A stretch of 64,000 nt of DNA, from the NCBI RefSeq assembly GCF_003586445.1, contig NZ_CP030028.1, positions 3,610,501-3,674,500 of the forward strand, given 5' to 3'. This document shows positions 1 through 9,588 of this stretch, piece after piece. The position numbers were made by a program, and so were the translations under genes. The notes under the pieces are model-generated. The model was given only the letters and a program-made list of their open reading frames with translations, had not been told where the DNA came from and searched no databases. Within the stretch, counting starts at the first letter, position 1. Every line of letters begins with the position of its first letter. The stretch is from Bacillus sp. Y1 (GTDB lineage: Bacteria; Bacillota; Bacilli; Bacillales; Cytobacillaceae).

Positions 1-1210
1 AATGAAATAATGGTGCAGGATATGGCGGATAAGGATACATTGGAGCTTGATACATTGGAGCTTGATACATTGGAGTATCTTGAACTCCAGCTACTTCTGT
101 AGGCATTAATGGCATTTGTGCATCCTGTGCACCCATCACTTGACTTGGCATCATTGGCATTTGTGCATCCTGCGCACCCATCACTTGACCTGGCATCATC
201 GGCATTTGCGCATTCTGTGCACCCATCACTTGACCTGGCATCATTGGCATTTGTGCATCTTGTACGCCCATTACTTGACCTGGCATCATTGGCATCTGCG
301 GCATAAACGATGATGATTCATCATCAAACGGTTGCATGCCCATTCCTGGAACTCCAGGCATCATTCCATACGGCATAGTTGGCATTGCAGGAGCACCTGT
401 CATTGCACCCTGAACCTGAGGATATGGTGCTTGAGGAGCAAAACCTGTTGGCTGACCAAATCCTGGAGTAGCTTGTGGATACGGATAGAAATTTTGTGGG
501 TACATTGGATTCATGGGTTCGTAACCCCCTCCTTGAGTAAAGTTTGGAACGGCAGTATTGGCCTCTGGCAGTGGTTTCACACCTTTAATTGGCTTCACTT
601 CCGGCAATGGTTTTACCTCTGGTAAAGGCTTCATTTCCGCAGGAAGCTGTTTGGGTTGCATTGGAAATTGTGGTGCTGGTTGAGATTTTAATTCGGCAGG
701 TGCCAATTGTTTTGGCTTTACCTCTTCTTTAACTGGTTTCGGCGGCTTCGGTACTGGCTTTGCAGGTTGTTGCGGTTGTACAGATAAATTCGCCATATTC
801 ATCATATAATAGTTGTTAATATCAATTTCAGGTATCATTGGCTGTGGCATTTTAGGCTTGAACGGCTTCTTTGGAGCCTCAGCAATTGGTTCGATTTGCT
901 CCTCCATCTTTGGCGGTTGTTCAATCGGCATTTCTTTTTTAGGCGCTTCTTTTGGTGCAAGAGCAATTGGCTGTTCTTTAGGCATCTCTTTTTTTGTACC
1001 CATATTTATTTTCGCTTCCGGCTTTCCAGTGATAGGTGCTTCTTTCTTTATCATTCCACCACCGGTTGGTACTTTAATTTTCATACCGGGCATGATCATA
1101 TCAGGGTTACTGAGCTGCGTATTCATTTTTTTCAGCTCTTCAAAATTCACGCCGTACTTCTTGGCGATTTTCCAAAGAGTATCCCCTTTCTGTACGATAT
1201 GGATTTTCAC
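1..1210 (-). CDS. safA: SafA-like LysM spore morphogenetic protein (3' end outside window)
   Basis: About 403 codons are visible and the gene runs off the window edge. The GTG start at 1210 follows an AGGAGGG ribosome binding site. Residues 1-48 form a LysM domain (MKIHIVQKGDTLWKIAKKYG onward), which binds cortex peptidoglycan. The rest is low-complexity and rich in Pro, Met, Gln and Lys, with PLPEVKP repeats, four 15-residue repeats (core MPMMPGQVMGAQDA) and MYQAP repeats. In Bacillus, SafA organises the inner spore coat, interacts with SpoVID (also in this window) and is made in the mother cell. Its position just beyond nadA matches the B. subtilis order. The call is firm for LysM and context; the repeat region is fast-evolving. 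Confidence 0.88.
   Translation of the reverse strand, partial: MKIHIVQKGDTLWKIAKKYGVNFEELKKMNTQLSNPDMIMPGMKIKVPTGGGMIKKEAPITGKPEAKINMGTKKEMPKEQPIALAPKEAPKKEMPIEQPPKMEEQIEPIAEAPKKPFKPKMPQPMIPEIDINNYYMMNMANLSVQPQQPAKPVPKPPKPVKEEVKPKQLAPAELKSQPAPQFPMQPKQLPAEMKPLPEVKPLPEVKPIKGVKPLPEANTAVPNFTQGGGYEPMNPMYPQNFYPYPQATPGFGQPTGFAPQAPYPQVQGAMTGAPAMPTMPYGMMPGVPGMGMQPFDDESSSFMPQMPMMPGQVMGVQDAQMPMMPGQVMGAQNAQMPMMPGQVMGAQDAQMPMMPSQVMGAQDAQMPLMPTEVAGVQDTPMYQAPMYQAPMYPYPPYPAPLFH
34..78 (-). repeat. Three 15-bp tandem repeats in safA (MYQAP)
   Basis: Three near-identical 15-bp units at 34, 49 and 64 encode the pentapeptide MYQAP twice and MYP-YP once. They are in frame with the upstream 45-bp array. Confidence 0.8.
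111..290 (-). repeat. Four 45-bp tandem repeats within safA
   Basis: Units begin at 111, 156, 201 and 246, with a degenerate copy at each side. Each unit encodes 15 residues (QMPMMPGQVMGAQDA with small changes). The period is a multiple of three, so copy-number change keeps the frame. Confidence 0.9.
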
Positions 1211-1241
1211 TCTGATTTCCCTCCTATGCGTAAGTCCATAT

Positions 1242-1249
1242 ATTGTATG
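1242..1249 (-). promoter_or_regulatory. Candidate sigma-E -10 element for safA
   Basis: On the minus strand this reads CATACAAT, a full match to the sigma-E -10 consensus, 32 nt ahead of the safA start. The -35 element is not convincing. SafA is sigma-E dependent in B. subtilis, so the call rests partly on homology. Confidence 0.4.
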
Positions 1250-1332
1250 TCGGAGTGGGCAAATTGCTAACAATCTACATAAAAACTTATGAAATTTTCA
1301 AAAAGAATATGAATTGTCCACTTTTTTCTCAT

Positions 1333-1358
1333 AAAAAAACCTCCAAATGATTGGAGGA
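1333..1358 (-). terminator. Rho-independent terminator of the nadBCA operon
   Basis: CCTCCAATCATTTGGAGG followed by a T run on the minus strand, 11 nt beyond the nadA stop codon. Confidence 0.85.
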
Positions 1359-1368
1359 TTTTAGCATT

Positions 1369-2481
1369 TTAGGATTGGTCGAGCATTCTTATTAGAGCGA
1401 GCTTTGCATACTCCGCAATTTCAGCCTCGACCTTAATGACATTATGAAGTTCACCTTGCTCTATACTTTCCAACGCCCATAATAAATGGGGTAAATTAAT
1501 ACGATTCATGGTGAGACACGGACACATATGCGGGTTTAAAGATACAATTTGTTTATCTGGGTGGTCCTGAATAATTCGATTCACTAAATTCATCTCCGTT
1601 CCAATGGCCCAAGCGGAACCAGCCGGTGATGCCTCAATTTGCTGAATAATATAATTCGTTGAACCAGCTAAATCAGATAGCTCCACTACCTCGCGTCTAC
1701 ACTCTGGGTGAACAATAATTTTCATATCAGGGTGATTGACACGTATATCTGCAATGTTTTGAACAGTAAAGTTCTCATGAACAGAGCAATGCCCCTTCCA
1801 TAAAATCACCTTTACTTCTTCTAGATCTCCTTTGTATTGTAAAGTATTGGAGATAGGATCCCAAACCGCCATTTTGACTAACGGTACTCCTAAATTAAAA
1901 GCGGTATTTCTCCCTAAATGCTGATCAGGAAGAAATAAAATTCGATCCTTTTGAGTAAACGCCCATGTGACCATATGTTCAGCATTGGACGAAGTGACTG
2001 TTGCCCCACCATGTTTCCCAACAAAAGACTTAATGGCCGCAGTGGAATTCACATAGGTTAAGGGAAGAATGGTATCACCAAATACATCCTGCAACTCTGC
2101 CCATGCTCTTTCTGTTTGATAAATATCGGCCATATCTGCCATTGAGCACCCTGCTCTCATATCAGGCAGTATCACTTTTTGTGAATCATTGGTTAAAATA
2201 TCCGCCGTTTCAGCCATAAAGTGAACGCCACAAAACACAATATATTCCGCTTCGTGATTCTCTGCAGAAAGCTGGGCAAGCTTTAATGAATCTCCCGTAT
2301 CATCTGCAAATTGTATTACTTCATCTTTTTGATAATGATGCCCCGGGATATATAGTTTGTTTCCCAATCTTTCTTTAATGGCTCGTACTCTGTTTTCCAT
2401 TTCATCCTTCGTTAGTTCTTTGTATAAATCAGGCAGAAGCTTATTTTTTTCAACCACTTCAAATAAATTCATCCCATTCAT
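1369..2481 (-). CDS. nadA: Quinolinate synthase NadA
   Basis: The 370-residue protein condenses iminoaspartate with dihydroxyacetone phosphate to quinolinate, the second step of de novo NAD synthesis. It needs a [4Fe-4S] cluster. Cysteines at 112 (RAGCSMAD), 232 (GHCSVHENF) and 322 (CPCLTMN) fit the three cluster ligands reported for the B. subtilis enzyme, offset by two residues. The length is that of the longer Bacillus-type NadA. The start follows a GAGAGGATGA site just after the nadC stop. It is the last gene of nadB-nadC-nadA. The divergent iscS gene is probably the cysteine desulfurase that supplies its cluster. Confidence 0.97.
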   Translation of the reverse strand: MNGMNLFEVVEKNKLLPDLYKELTKDEMENRVRAIKERLGNKLYIPGHHYQKDEVIQFADDTGDSLKLAQLSAENHEAEYIVFCGVHFMAETADILTNDSQKVILPDMRAGCSMADMADIYQTERAWAELQDVFGDTILPLTYVNSTAAIKSFVGKHGGATVTSSNAEHMVTWAFTQKDRILFLPDQHLGRNTAFNLGVPLVKMAVWDPISNTLQYKGDLEEVKVILWKGHCSVHENFTVQNIADIRVNHPDMKIIVHPECRREVVELSDLAGSTNYIIQQIEASPAGSAWAIGTEMNLVNRIIQDHPDKQIVSLNPHMCPCLTMNRINLPHLLWALESIEQGELHNVIKVEAEIAEYAKLALIRMLDQS

Positions 2482-2487
2482 CCTCTC

Positions 2488-3324
2488 TTACTTCACATGA
2501 ACTTTCGCACTAATATCTATTGATTGAATCGTATGTGTTAAAAATCCTAATGAAATAACATCGACTCCCGTGTGCTTGTACTTATACAAGTTCTCTAACG
2601 TAATGCCACCAGAAGCTTCCGTTACGATTCCTTCTGGAACTAAAGTGATCCATTCTTTGATTTCATCAGGTGTACGATTATCAAACATAATCACATCAGC
2701 ACCAGCTTCAATCGCCTCTAACAACTGCTCCTTCGATTCAATTTCCACTTCGATTTTAACCATATGCCCTAAATTGGATTTTACTTTTTCCACGGCTTTT
2801 GAAATGGAGCCTGCAAAAGAGATATGATTGTCTTTAATCATTACTCCATCGTATAAACCAAAGCGGTGGTTAAAACCTCCACCACACCGAACCGCATATT
2901 TTTCAAGCATTCGAAGACCTGGTGTCGTTTTACGTGTATCTACAATCCTAGTAGAAGTAGAATCTACTATATTTACAGCTTCTTTTGTTCGAGTAGCAAT
3001 TCCACTCATTCGCTGAACGAGGTTAAGTACCACTCTTTCTCCCTTCAATAACGTGGTTACTTGACCAGTTATGGTTACTAACTTCTGGCCATTTTTAAAC
3101 CCTTCTCCATCTCTTACTTCCAGATCAATAACCATGTCATTGTCTAGAAGGCTGAATCCTGTCCGGATAATCTCTTCCCCACAGAATATGCCATTCTCTT
3201 TTGCAATAAATACAAGTTCCCCTTGCTCATCATCGCCAAAAATCAATTCACTTGTTGTATCTCTCTCTCCAATATCCTCAAGGAAAAATTGTTCAAGTTG
3301 CAAACGCAGCTTTAATTTGTTCAT
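2488..3324 (-). CDS. nadC: Nicotinate-nucleotide pyrophosphorylase NadC
   Basis: The 278-residue quinolinate phosphoribosyltransferase converts quinolinate and PRPP to nicotinate mononucleotide, CO2 and PPi. Family motifs are visible: DTRKTTPG at 129-136 and HRFGLYDGVMIKDNH at 153-167, which line the substrate pocket. The start overlaps the end of nadB by 32 nt, and its ribosome binding site (AGGAGCAGGGAG, about 8 nt ahead of ATG) lies inside nadB. This implies translational coupling. The order nadB-nadC-nadA is that of B. subtilis. Confidence 0.97.
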   Translation of the reverse strand: MNKLKLRLQLEQFFLEDIGERDTTSELIFGDDEQGELVFIAKENGIFCGEEIIRTGFSLLDNDMVIDLEVRDGEGFKNGQKLVTITGQVTTLLKGERVVLNLVQRMSGIATRTKEAVNIVDSTSTRIVDTRKTTPGLRMLEKYAVRCGGGFNHRFGLYDGVMIKDNHISFAGSISKAVEKVKSNLGHMVKIEVEIESKEQLLEAIEAGADVIMFDNRTPDEIKEWITLVPEGIVTEASGGITLENLYKYKHTGVDVISLGFLTHTIQSIDISAKVHVK

Positions 3325-4867
3325 AGGAATCTCCCTGCTCCTGTCTATGTTTTAAAATGATTTTTTTCTCTACCCAGGCGTTATCTTCAATTGGAAAATC
3401 CTCGCGGAAATGCCCACCTCGGCTCTCATCTCGAAGAAGTGCTGATTTCGTAACTAACCAAGCGGTAATTAACATAAAAATCACTTGGATATCTTCCTTT
3501 GATATTTCATCGATTGAATAACTAATCAGCTCTTGTATTTGGAAGCTCTCTAGCCAAGATAAATGCTCTTGTAGATCTTTCTTGTTTCTTACAATCCCTG
3601 CATGTTTCATCATATTTGCCTGTATGACTGCCTTATCTGGGAGTGATACTGTTCCCATCTTCCTTGCACTTGTTTCAATGATGGAAAATAAAGATGAATC
3701 CTGCTTGACTGTTTGGTTGAATAAACCGGCAAGCCTCTTCCCGAAAAAAAGACCTTCTAATAAGGAGTTACTAGCTAATCGGTTGGCACCGTGTATTCCT
3801 GTGTAAGCTACCTCGCCAATTGCATATAGGTTCTGGACACTTGTACGTCCATAATGATCGATTTTCACTCCACCCATTAAAAAATGGCAGCCAGGCACAA
3901 CTGGTATAAGACCTTTTGAAAGGTTAATTCGATTCTCCTCACACATTTTTGTTATGGTTGGAAACTTTTTGGTAAATTCTCTTATATTACGAATATCTAA
4001 AAATACTTGTTCACCTGATTGCAAATAATCAAATATTGTTTGTGACACAATATGTCTTGGTGCTAGGTCTTCCATGGGATGTACATTTTTCATAATTCTT
4101 GTTCCATCCTGTAAAGTTAGAAATCCCCCTTCTCCGCGAACTGCTTCCGAAACTAGTCCTTGACACTTCCCTTCAACAAACAAAAGAGTTGGGTGGAATT
4201 GAATAAATTCTAAATCTGCCACTTCCGCACCTGCACGGTATGCTAATGCAATTCCATCCCCGACCACCGTTTCTGCATTAGAAGTAAAACTATAAAGTTG
4301 ACCAAGTCCTCCTGTTGCTAAAACAACATGGTTTGCAAGAAAAACATTTGTCTCTCCATGTTTATTTTTAGCTTTTACCCCGATACACTTTCCATCTATA
4401 ACCAACAACTCATAAACAACCATTTCTTCGATTATTTGTACGTGCATGGTTTCCTTTAATAAAAAATTCATCACATTTTTCCCTGTTGCATCCCCACCGC
4501 TATGAACGATTCGGTTATGACTATGTGCACCTTCCAATCCAAGCAGTAAGCCGCCATCTTTCGCTCGGTCAAACGTACATCCATCACAAACCATTTCTTT
4601 AATTAGGTCTGGAGCCATTGTTGTCATTTCTTTCACTAGCTCACGATCATTCGTGTACCTTCCTGCCTCCAACGTATCAAGATAATGTTTGTCTGGATGG
4701 TCTTCCATAGCTATTGCCGCCGCTATGCCGCCCTGAGCAAGATTAGAATTTCCATCTGTCGCTTTTGACTTTGTGAGAACAATCACATTTATATCACAGC
4801 TAAGCTTCTTTGCTAATTGCAAAGCAGCCACTCCACTTCCAATAATTAAAACATCGGAGTGTATCAT
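3293..4867 (-). CDS. nadB: L-aspartate oxidase NadB
   Basis: The 524-residue flavoprotein oxidises L-aspartate to iminoaspartate, the first step of de novo NAD synthesis. The N-terminal FAD dinucleotide-binding motif IIGSGVAALQLA lies at residues 8-19. NLAQGGIAAA, a fumarate reductase/aspartate oxidase signature, lies near 42. GANRLASNSLLEG marks the second FAD contact. The C-terminal helical domain is complete. It is the first gene of the nad operon. Its promoter lies in the short region shared with divergent iscS, where a palindrome likely binds NiaR, encoded at 6164. Confidence 0.97.
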   Translation of the reverse strand: MIHSDVLIIGSGVAALQLAKKLSCDINVIVLTKSKATDGNSNLAQGGIAAAIAMEDHPDKHYLDTLEAGRYTNDRELVKEMTTMAPDLIKEMVCDGCTFDRAKDGGLLLGLEGAHSHNRIVHSGGDATGKNVMNFLLKETMHVQIIEEMVVYELLVIDGKCIGVKAKNKHGETNVFLANHVVLATGGLGQLYSFTSNAETVVGDGIALAYRAGAEVADLEFIQFHPTLLFVEGKCQGLVSEAVRGEGGFLTLQDGTRIMKNVHPMEDLAPRHIVSQTIFDYLQSGEQVFLDIRNIREFTKKFPTITKMCEENRINLSKGLIPVVPGCHFLMGGVKIDHYGRTSVQNLYAIGEVAYTGIHGANRLASNSLLEGLFFGKRLAGLFNQTVKQDSSLFSIIETSARKMGTVSLPDKAVIQANMMKHAGIVRNKKDLQEHLSWLESFQIQELISYSIDEISKEDIQVIFMLITAWLVTKSALLRDESRGGHFREDFPIEDNAWVEKKIILKHRQEQGDSYEQIKAAFAT

Positions 4868-4892
4868 TTTATCACCATCCGTATTTTACAGG

Positions 4893-4927
4893 TGTCTTGA
4901 CACTTATATTTACATACAATTACAATT
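4893..4927. promoter_or_regulatory. iscS promoter and putative NiaR operator between divergent nadB and iscS
   Basis: For iscS, TTGACA at 4898-4903 and TACAAT at 4922-4927 are 18 nt apart. A palindrome GTGTC-TT-GACAC at 4893-4904 overlaps the -35 hexamer, and a related TGACAAGTGT lies at 4930-4939. Both halves lie where either divergent promoter would be blocked. NiaR (YrxA) is known in B. subtilis to repress nadBCA and nifS in response to nicotinic acid. Assigning the palindrome to NiaR is inference. Confidence 0.55.
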
Positions 4928-4973
4928 ATGACAAGTGTTTTATGAAGGAAATCTAGTAGTTTGGAGGACGACA

Positions 4974-6131
4974 ATGAAATATTTTGATTATGCTGCTACT
5001 TGTCCACTGGACCCCGAAGCTGCCTCAGCATTTGTTAAAGCATCAACTGAGTATTATGGAAATTCTCAAAGCCTACATGATATAGGGAGTCGTGCATCCA
5101 CCTTACTTGAAGGGTGCAGGGAGGAGATTGCAAGATTACTAGGTGTAAAGAAGGAAGGAGTTTATTTTACAAGCGGAGGTTCTGAAGGGAATTTTCTTGC
5201 GATTCAATCTCTTTTATCTCAATTATCAAAAAAAGGAAAGCATATTATCACAAATATTGCTGAACATTCCTCTATCCATTCATCCTTAAAAATGTTAAAA
5301 GGCTATGAGATAACTGAATTGCCCTTAATGGAAAATGGAATGATTGATGTACAGCAGTTTCAATCCGCGATTCGTGATGATACCGTACTTGCTTGTATAC
5401 AACATGTTAATTCTGAAATTGGGACGATACAGCCACTAAATGAAATTGGTGCGCTTTGTAAGGAAAATGGGATTCTCCTACACAGTGACTGTGTACAATC
5501 CTTTGGGAAATTGGATGTAAAAACGATTACTCCATTCGTAGATAGCATTGCCATCTCGGGTCATAAAATATATGGGCCTAAAGGGATTGGTGCGCTATAT
5601 GTTTCACCATCCATTCCATTTGATTCGTATTACCCAAATACGTCACATGAGCGTGGAATGAGACCAGGAACAGTGAATATTCCTGCCATTGTTAGCATGG
5701 TTACAGCTGCCAGTAAACAAGTAAGAAACTTGCCCCATAATTATGAACATATGAAATCTTTACGTGAACAGTTTCTCTCTCATCTAATGGACATAAGAGA
5801 TGAAATCAGTATTCATGGTAATGAAGATGAACAGCTACCATCCATCCTAGGTCTTCGAATAAAAGGACTTGAAGGCCAATGGGTGATGCTAGAGGCTAAC
5901 CGTAAAGGATACGCAATCTCTACTGGAAGTGCCTGCCAAGTGGGACTGAGTACCCCCTCCAAAACGATGATCGCACTAGGGATAGATGATAAGTCAGCAA
6001 AAGAGTTCATCCGTATATCATTCGGGATTCATACAACTGAAGAAGATGTGAAAGGGTTGGCTCAAACCATTATTGCTATCATCCAAGAAGCACCACAGCG
6101 TGATAATCAAATAACAATTATGGTAAAATAA
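4974..6131 (+). CDS. nifS: Cysteine desulfurase, NifS/IscS family, NAD-locus type
   Basis: The 385-residue PLP enzyme removes sulfur from cysteine for Fe-S cluster assembly. The PLP lysine is K198 in SISGHKIYGPKG. The persulfide cysteine is C321 in STGSACQVG. The ATG at 4974 is preferred because it follows TTTGGAGG; an in-frame upstream ATG at 4935 lies inside the promoter leader and lacks a binding site. Its divergent arrangement with nadBCA is conserved in Bacillus, where this desulfurase matures NadA. It is followed after 32 nt by niaR. Confidence 0.93.
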   Translation: MKYFDYAATCPLDPEAASAFVKASTEYYGNSQSLHDIGSRASTLLEGCREEIARLLGVKKEGVYFTSGGSEGNFLAIQSLLSQLSKKGKHIITNIAEHSSIHSSLKMLKGYEITELPLMENGMIDVQQFQSAIRDDTVLACIQHVNSEIGTIQPLNEIGALCKENGILLHSDCVQSFGKLDVKTITPFVDSIAISGHKIYGPKGIGALYVSPSIPFDSYYPNTSHERGMRPGTVNIPAIVSMVTAASKQVRNLPHNYEHMKSLREQFLSHLMDIRDEISIHGNEDEQLPSILGLRIKGLEGQWVMLEANRKGYAISTGSACQVGLSTPSKTMIALGIDDKSAKEFIRISFGIHTTEEDVKGLAQTIIAIIQEAPQRDNQITIMVK

Positions 6132-6163
6132 TTGTAGTGTTGACAATAAGGGAGACGTTTAAA

Positions 6164-6703
6164 ATGAATGAGAAAAAGATATTAGGAGAAAACCGTCGTG
6201 AGCTCATTCTTGAATGGCTAAAATCAAGTGGTACACCGATTACTGGAGGAGAACTCTCAACAAGAACGAATGTTAGCAGACAAGTAGTTGTTGGGGACAT
6301 TACGCTTTTAAAGGCGAAGGGTGAGCCAATTATGGCAACGAGCCAGGGCTATTTATATCTTTCCAATCAAGCGAACGATGCTCCTATTTACCGAACCATC
6401 GCCTGTTCACATCCCCCTGAGCAGACAGAAGAAGAATTAAATTTGCTCGTTGATCATGGAGTTACTGTCAAAGACGTAAGAATTGAACATCCAATATACG
6501 GCGATTTGACAGCATCAATCATGGTGTCAAATCGTAGAGAAGTAAAGCAATTCTTAGAAAAGATGCAATCAACCAAATCTTCCTACCTCTCAGAGTTAAC
6601 AGGAGGGATTCATATTCACACCATTTCAGCACCGTCTGAACAAATCCTTGATCAAGTCGAAGAAGCACTGGATAAAGCTGGATTTCTCATTGATCGAAAA
6701 TAA
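6164..6703 (+). CDS. niaR: NAD biosynthesis transcriptional repressor NiaR (YrxA)
   Basis: The 179-residue regulator has an N-terminal HTH-11 winged helix (about 8-62, with ELSTRTNVSRQVVVGDITLL as recognition region). A C-terminal 3H domain follows, whose conserved histidines are visible at H83, H109, H150 and H152; they bind a metal and nicotinate in this family. The start at 6164 follows AAGGGAGACG; an in-frame TTG 27 nt upstream lacks a binding site. Co-transcription with iscS, and the palindrome in the shared promoter, suggest repression of both nad transcripts and of itself when nicotinic acid is plentiful. Confidence 0.93.
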   Translation: MNEKKILGENRRELILEWLKSSGTPITGGELSTRTNVSRQVVVGDITLLKAKGEPIMATSQGYLYLSNQANDAPIYRTIACSHPPEQTEEELNLLVDHGVTVKDVRIEHPIYGDLTASIMVSNRREVKQFLEKMQSTKSSYLSELTGGIHIHTISAPSEQILDQVEEALDKAGFLIDRK

Positions 6704-6741
6704 AAAAACCTAGTTGCTCGTTAAAGCAACTAGGTTTTTTT
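6703..6741. terminator. Bidirectional terminator between niaR and pheA
   Basis: AAACCTAGTTGC and GCAACTAGGTTT form a 12-bp stem with an A run on one side and a T run on the other. It serves convergent niaR (+) and pheA (-). Confidence 0.88.
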
Positions 6742-6759
6742 GCGCTTCCGCTTTTCTTT

Positions 6760-7614
6760 TTACCCAATTTCATGATAATATGGATAGCTGCCAAGCACCG
6801 ATACACTACAACCGAGCGCTTCTAGTTCGGCAATTGCACCTGGGATCAGAACATCGTCCATCTTTTCCTCAATATCAATGATAAAAAAGTAATTCCCAAG
6901 TCCCGTCTTCATTGGACGTGACTCGATTTTTGATAAATTTAATTTTCTCCATGCAAAAGCAGATAGCACTTGATGTAAAGCACCTGACCGGTCCGTAGGT
7001 AATGTGACCATTACTGTCGTTTTATAACCTTTGATATCAATGGTTTTTGGCTGAAGTGGGATGTTTTTCTTTGATAACACGATAAATCTTGTATGGTTAA
7101 AGTCGTAGTCGTGAATATTATCTTTTGCAACAGCTAGTCCATATTCTATAGCAGCTAGTTGATTCGCAATAGCGGCTACGTTTTCATCCGGATGTTCGAT
7201 AATATACTTCGCTGCAGCAGCTGTGCTCGTTGCATTCTCACAAGGTACGCCTTTTAATGATCCGTGAAGGAACTTATGACATTGAGCAATGGCATGTGGA
7301 TGGCTTAATACTTTTGTTACCTCCTGCCATCTCTCTTTCACAGATGGATGTACAAGTAAATGCTGCTTTACAGGAGTTGTAACCTCAGCAATAATCGGTA
7401 AGTTAATTTCATGAATTAAATAATCCAATGTAATATTTACCGATCCTTCTAACGTATTTTCAAGCGGAACAACCGTAACGTCAACCTCTTCCTCCATTAC
7501 TGCATCTAAGCAATCCGGAATTGTGGCATAAGGAATTCGCTCCTCATGAGGAAACATTTCTCTTGTCACTAAATCAGTAAACGTGGCTCTTGGTCCTAAA
7601 AATGCTACTTTCAA
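6760..7614 (-). CDS. pheA: Prephenate dehydratase PheA
   Basis: The 284-residue enzyme converts prephenate to phenylpyruvate in phenylalanine synthesis. The N-terminal bilobal PDT domain spans about 1-180 and contains the catalytic TRF motif (NHTRFIVLS). A C-terminal ACT domain carries the phenylalanine-binding signatures SGALHQVLSAF and ESRP, implying feedback inhibition. The start is TTG at 7614, because AAAGGAGAGAG ends 5-6 nt before it. An in-frame ATG at 7644 lies upstream of that binding site and would translate through it. It is the last gene of the spo0B-obg-pheB-pheA cluster. Confidence 0.95.
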   Translation of the reverse strand: MKVAFLGPRATFTDLVTREMFPHEERIPYATIPDCLDAVMEEEVDVTVVPLENTLEGSVNITLDYLIHEINLPIIAEVTTPVKQHLLVHPSVKERWQEVTKVLSHPHAIAQCHKFLHGSLKGVPCENATSTAAAAKYIIEHPDENVAAIANQLAAIEYGLAVAKDNIHDYDFNHTRFIVLSKKNIPLQPKTIDIKGYKTTVMVTLPTDRSGALHQVLSAFAWRKLNLSKIESRPMKTGLGNYFFIIDIEEKMDDVLIPGAIAELEALGCSVSVLGSYPYYHEIG

Positions 7615-7713
7615 TATTCTCTCTCCTTTGTTACCACAATCCATATCTCTCTTTTTATCACTTTATCACTTTAAACAAAATATGTATACAAATGAAAAAC
7701 AGGGCGGAAGCAA

Positions 7714-8172
7714 TTATGCTCCTGACCCTAGTACTTCAACCTTCTCTACAAATTCCATCCTGCGTAATCGTGCTAGCAGTTCTTCAATTTCAATAGCCAT
7801 ATCCGTAGTATTTAAAGATAGCGTTACGTTGGCCCTACCTTGAAGTGGGATTGTCTGATGAATAGTCAATACGTTACAACCAGATGATGCTACCACACCA
7901 AGCAACTGTGAAAGCGTACCTGAACGATCTTCTAGATGAAAAAACAAGGTAATTAGCCGTTCTTTGACAATCGTGTGGAAAGGAAAGACTGTGTCTCTAT
8001 ATTTGTAAAAGGCACTGCGGCTTAAATCGACCTTTTGAACCGCATCCCACACAGACTCAACCTTCCCACGTTCAAGCATTTCCTTTGCATCAAGAGTTTT
8101 TTTCATCGCTTCAGGCAGCACATCTTCACGCACTAAGTAAAACTTCTTGTCTAATATATCTTCTTCTTTCAT
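7714..8172 (-). CDS. pheB: ACT domain protein PheB
   Basis: The 152-residue protein begins [20 protein letters not shown]. It has a helix-turn-helix-like middle section ([18 protein letters not shown]) and a C-terminal ACT domain (about 70-145, [23 protein letters not shown]). The name derives from its location beside pheA; no enzyme activity is known. It is often described as a chorismate mutase-like or regulatory ACT protein. The ATG at 8172 follows GGGGGTGGGG; a GTG nine bases upstream is the alternative. It lies between obg and pheA as in B. subtilis. Confidence 0.92.
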   Translation of the reverse strand: MKEEDILDKKFYLVREDVLPEAMKKTLDAKEMLERGKVESVWDAVQKVDLSRSAFYKYRDTVFPFHTIVKERLITLFFHLEDRSGTLSQLLGVVASSGCNVLTIHQTIPLQGRANVTLSLNTTDMAIEIEELLARLRRMEFVEKVEVLGSGA

Positions 8173-8205
8173 TTTCCCCACCCCCAGGTAAAGCGCTACG
8201 AAATA

Positions 8206-9498
8206 CTAATCTAAAAATTCGAATTCATAATCCATAAGTCTTACTGTATCACCATTTTTTGCTCCTCTTTCTCTTAACGCTTCATCGACTCCCATACCGC
8301 GAAGCTGGCGAGCAAATCGTTTGATCGACTCGTCTCTAGAGAAGTCAGTCATCTTAAACAATCGTTCCACTGCATGTCCTGAAACAACAAAGCTTCCATC
8401 CGGATCTCTCGTAATAACGAACTCTGTCTGCTCCGCTTCATGTTTGTAAAGTACGCGGTGAATTCCTGTACTCTCAAGCTCTTCCTCATGAAGTGGAAAT
8501 TCAGGAGTTTGTTCAATTTTATCAGCAACCGCAAATAGTAAATCTCTAAGTCCCTGGCGCGTAATCGCTGATATAGGGAAGATAGGATATTCATCTGTTA
8601 ATTTTTCTTTAAAGGATTTTAAATTTTCCTCAGCATCTGGCATATCCATCTTATTGGCTACGATGATTTGTGGTCTTTCAGTTAAACGTAAATTATATTC
8701 CTGCAACTCCTTATTGATCGTTACGTAATCCTCATAAGGATCTCTTCCTTCTGTTGCAGCCATATCAATTACATGAACGATGACCCTTGTTCTTTCAATA
8801 TGTCGTAAAAACTGATGACCAAGTCCTACACCGGAGTGAGCGCCTTCAATTAGTCCAGGCAGATCAGCCATTACAAAGCTTCTTCCATCTTCTGTCTCGA
8901 CCATTCCAAGATTCGGAACAATCGTTGTAAAATGATACTCAGCAATTTTCGGTTTTGCAGAAGAAACGACAGACAGTAATGTTGACTTTCCAACGCTAGG
9001 GAAGCCCACCAATCCAACATCAGCTAGAAGCTTGAGCTCGAGAATTACATCCCTTTCCTGTCCTGGCTCACCATGTTCAGATAATTCAGGTGCTGGATTA
9101 GCAGGTGTAGCGAATCGCGAATTTCCTCGACCGCCTCGACCACCTCTAGCAATAATTGCACGTTGTCCATGTTCAACTAAATCGCCAATAATTTCATTTG
9201 TTTCTGCATCTTTTACGACAGTCCCTGGTGGAACTTTAACAATCATATCTTTAGAGTTTTTACCATGCTGATTTTTAGACATCCCATGCTCACCACGGGG
9301 AGCTTTAAAATGCCTTTGGTATCTAAAATCCATTAACGTTCGTAATCCTTCTTCTACCACAAAAACCACATCTGCACCTTTCCCGCCGTCACCTCCAGCA
9401 GGTCCACCCTTTGGTACATATTTTTCACGGCGGAATGCTACCATCCCGTTTCCACCGTCTCCACCTTTTACGTAAATCTTTACCTGATCTACAAACAT
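8206..9498 (-). CDS. obg: GTPase Obg
   Basis: The 430-residue essential GTPase is involved in 50S ribosome maturation, the stringent response and, in Bacillus, the general stress and sporulation pathways. The glycine-rich Obg fold spans about 1-158 ([20 protein letters not shown]). The G domain follows, with P-loop [19 protein letters not shown] and NKMD. The C-terminal OCT domain lies at about 350-430. The start follows GGGAGGATTTACG. The gene lies directly downstream of spo0B, the conserved Bacillus pairing. Confidence 0.98.
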   Translation of the reverse strand: MFVDQVKIYVKGGDGGNGMVAFRREKYVPKGGPAGGDGGKGADVVFVVEEGLRTLMDFRYQRHFKAPRGEHGMSKNQHGKNSKDMIVKVPPGTVVKDAETNEIIGDLVEHGQRAIIARGGRGGRGNSRFATPANPAPELSEHGEPGQERDVILELKLLADVGLVGFPSVGKSTLLSVVSSAKPKIAEYHFTTIVPNLGMVETEDGRSFVMADLPGLIEGAHSGVGLGHQFLRHIERTRVIVHVIDMAATEGRDPYEDYVTINKELQEYNLRLTERPQIIVANKMDMPDAEENLKSFKEKLTDEYPIFPISAITRQGLRDLLFAVADKIEQTPEFPLHEEELESTGIHRVLYKHEAEQTEFVITRDPDGSFVVSGHAVERLFKMTDFSRDESIKRFARQLRGMGVDEALRERGAKNGDTVRLMDYEFEFLD

Positions 9499-9588
9499 CG
9501 TAAATCCTCCCGTCTGTCCTATGTTGTTGCTCTATAGTAATGAGTCTGATAGAAGTTGTCATCACATGACGAGAATCGAATGATCCAA

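Noticed and set aside
34..290. Regular short repeats resembling a CRISPR array
   Set aside because: No unique spacers; the units are contiguous, in frame and encode Met/Pro-rich peptide within safA.
116..1292. Plus-strand open frames opposite safA
   Set aside because: They mirror the repeats of safA, lack binding sites and show low-complexity composition typical of antisense frames.
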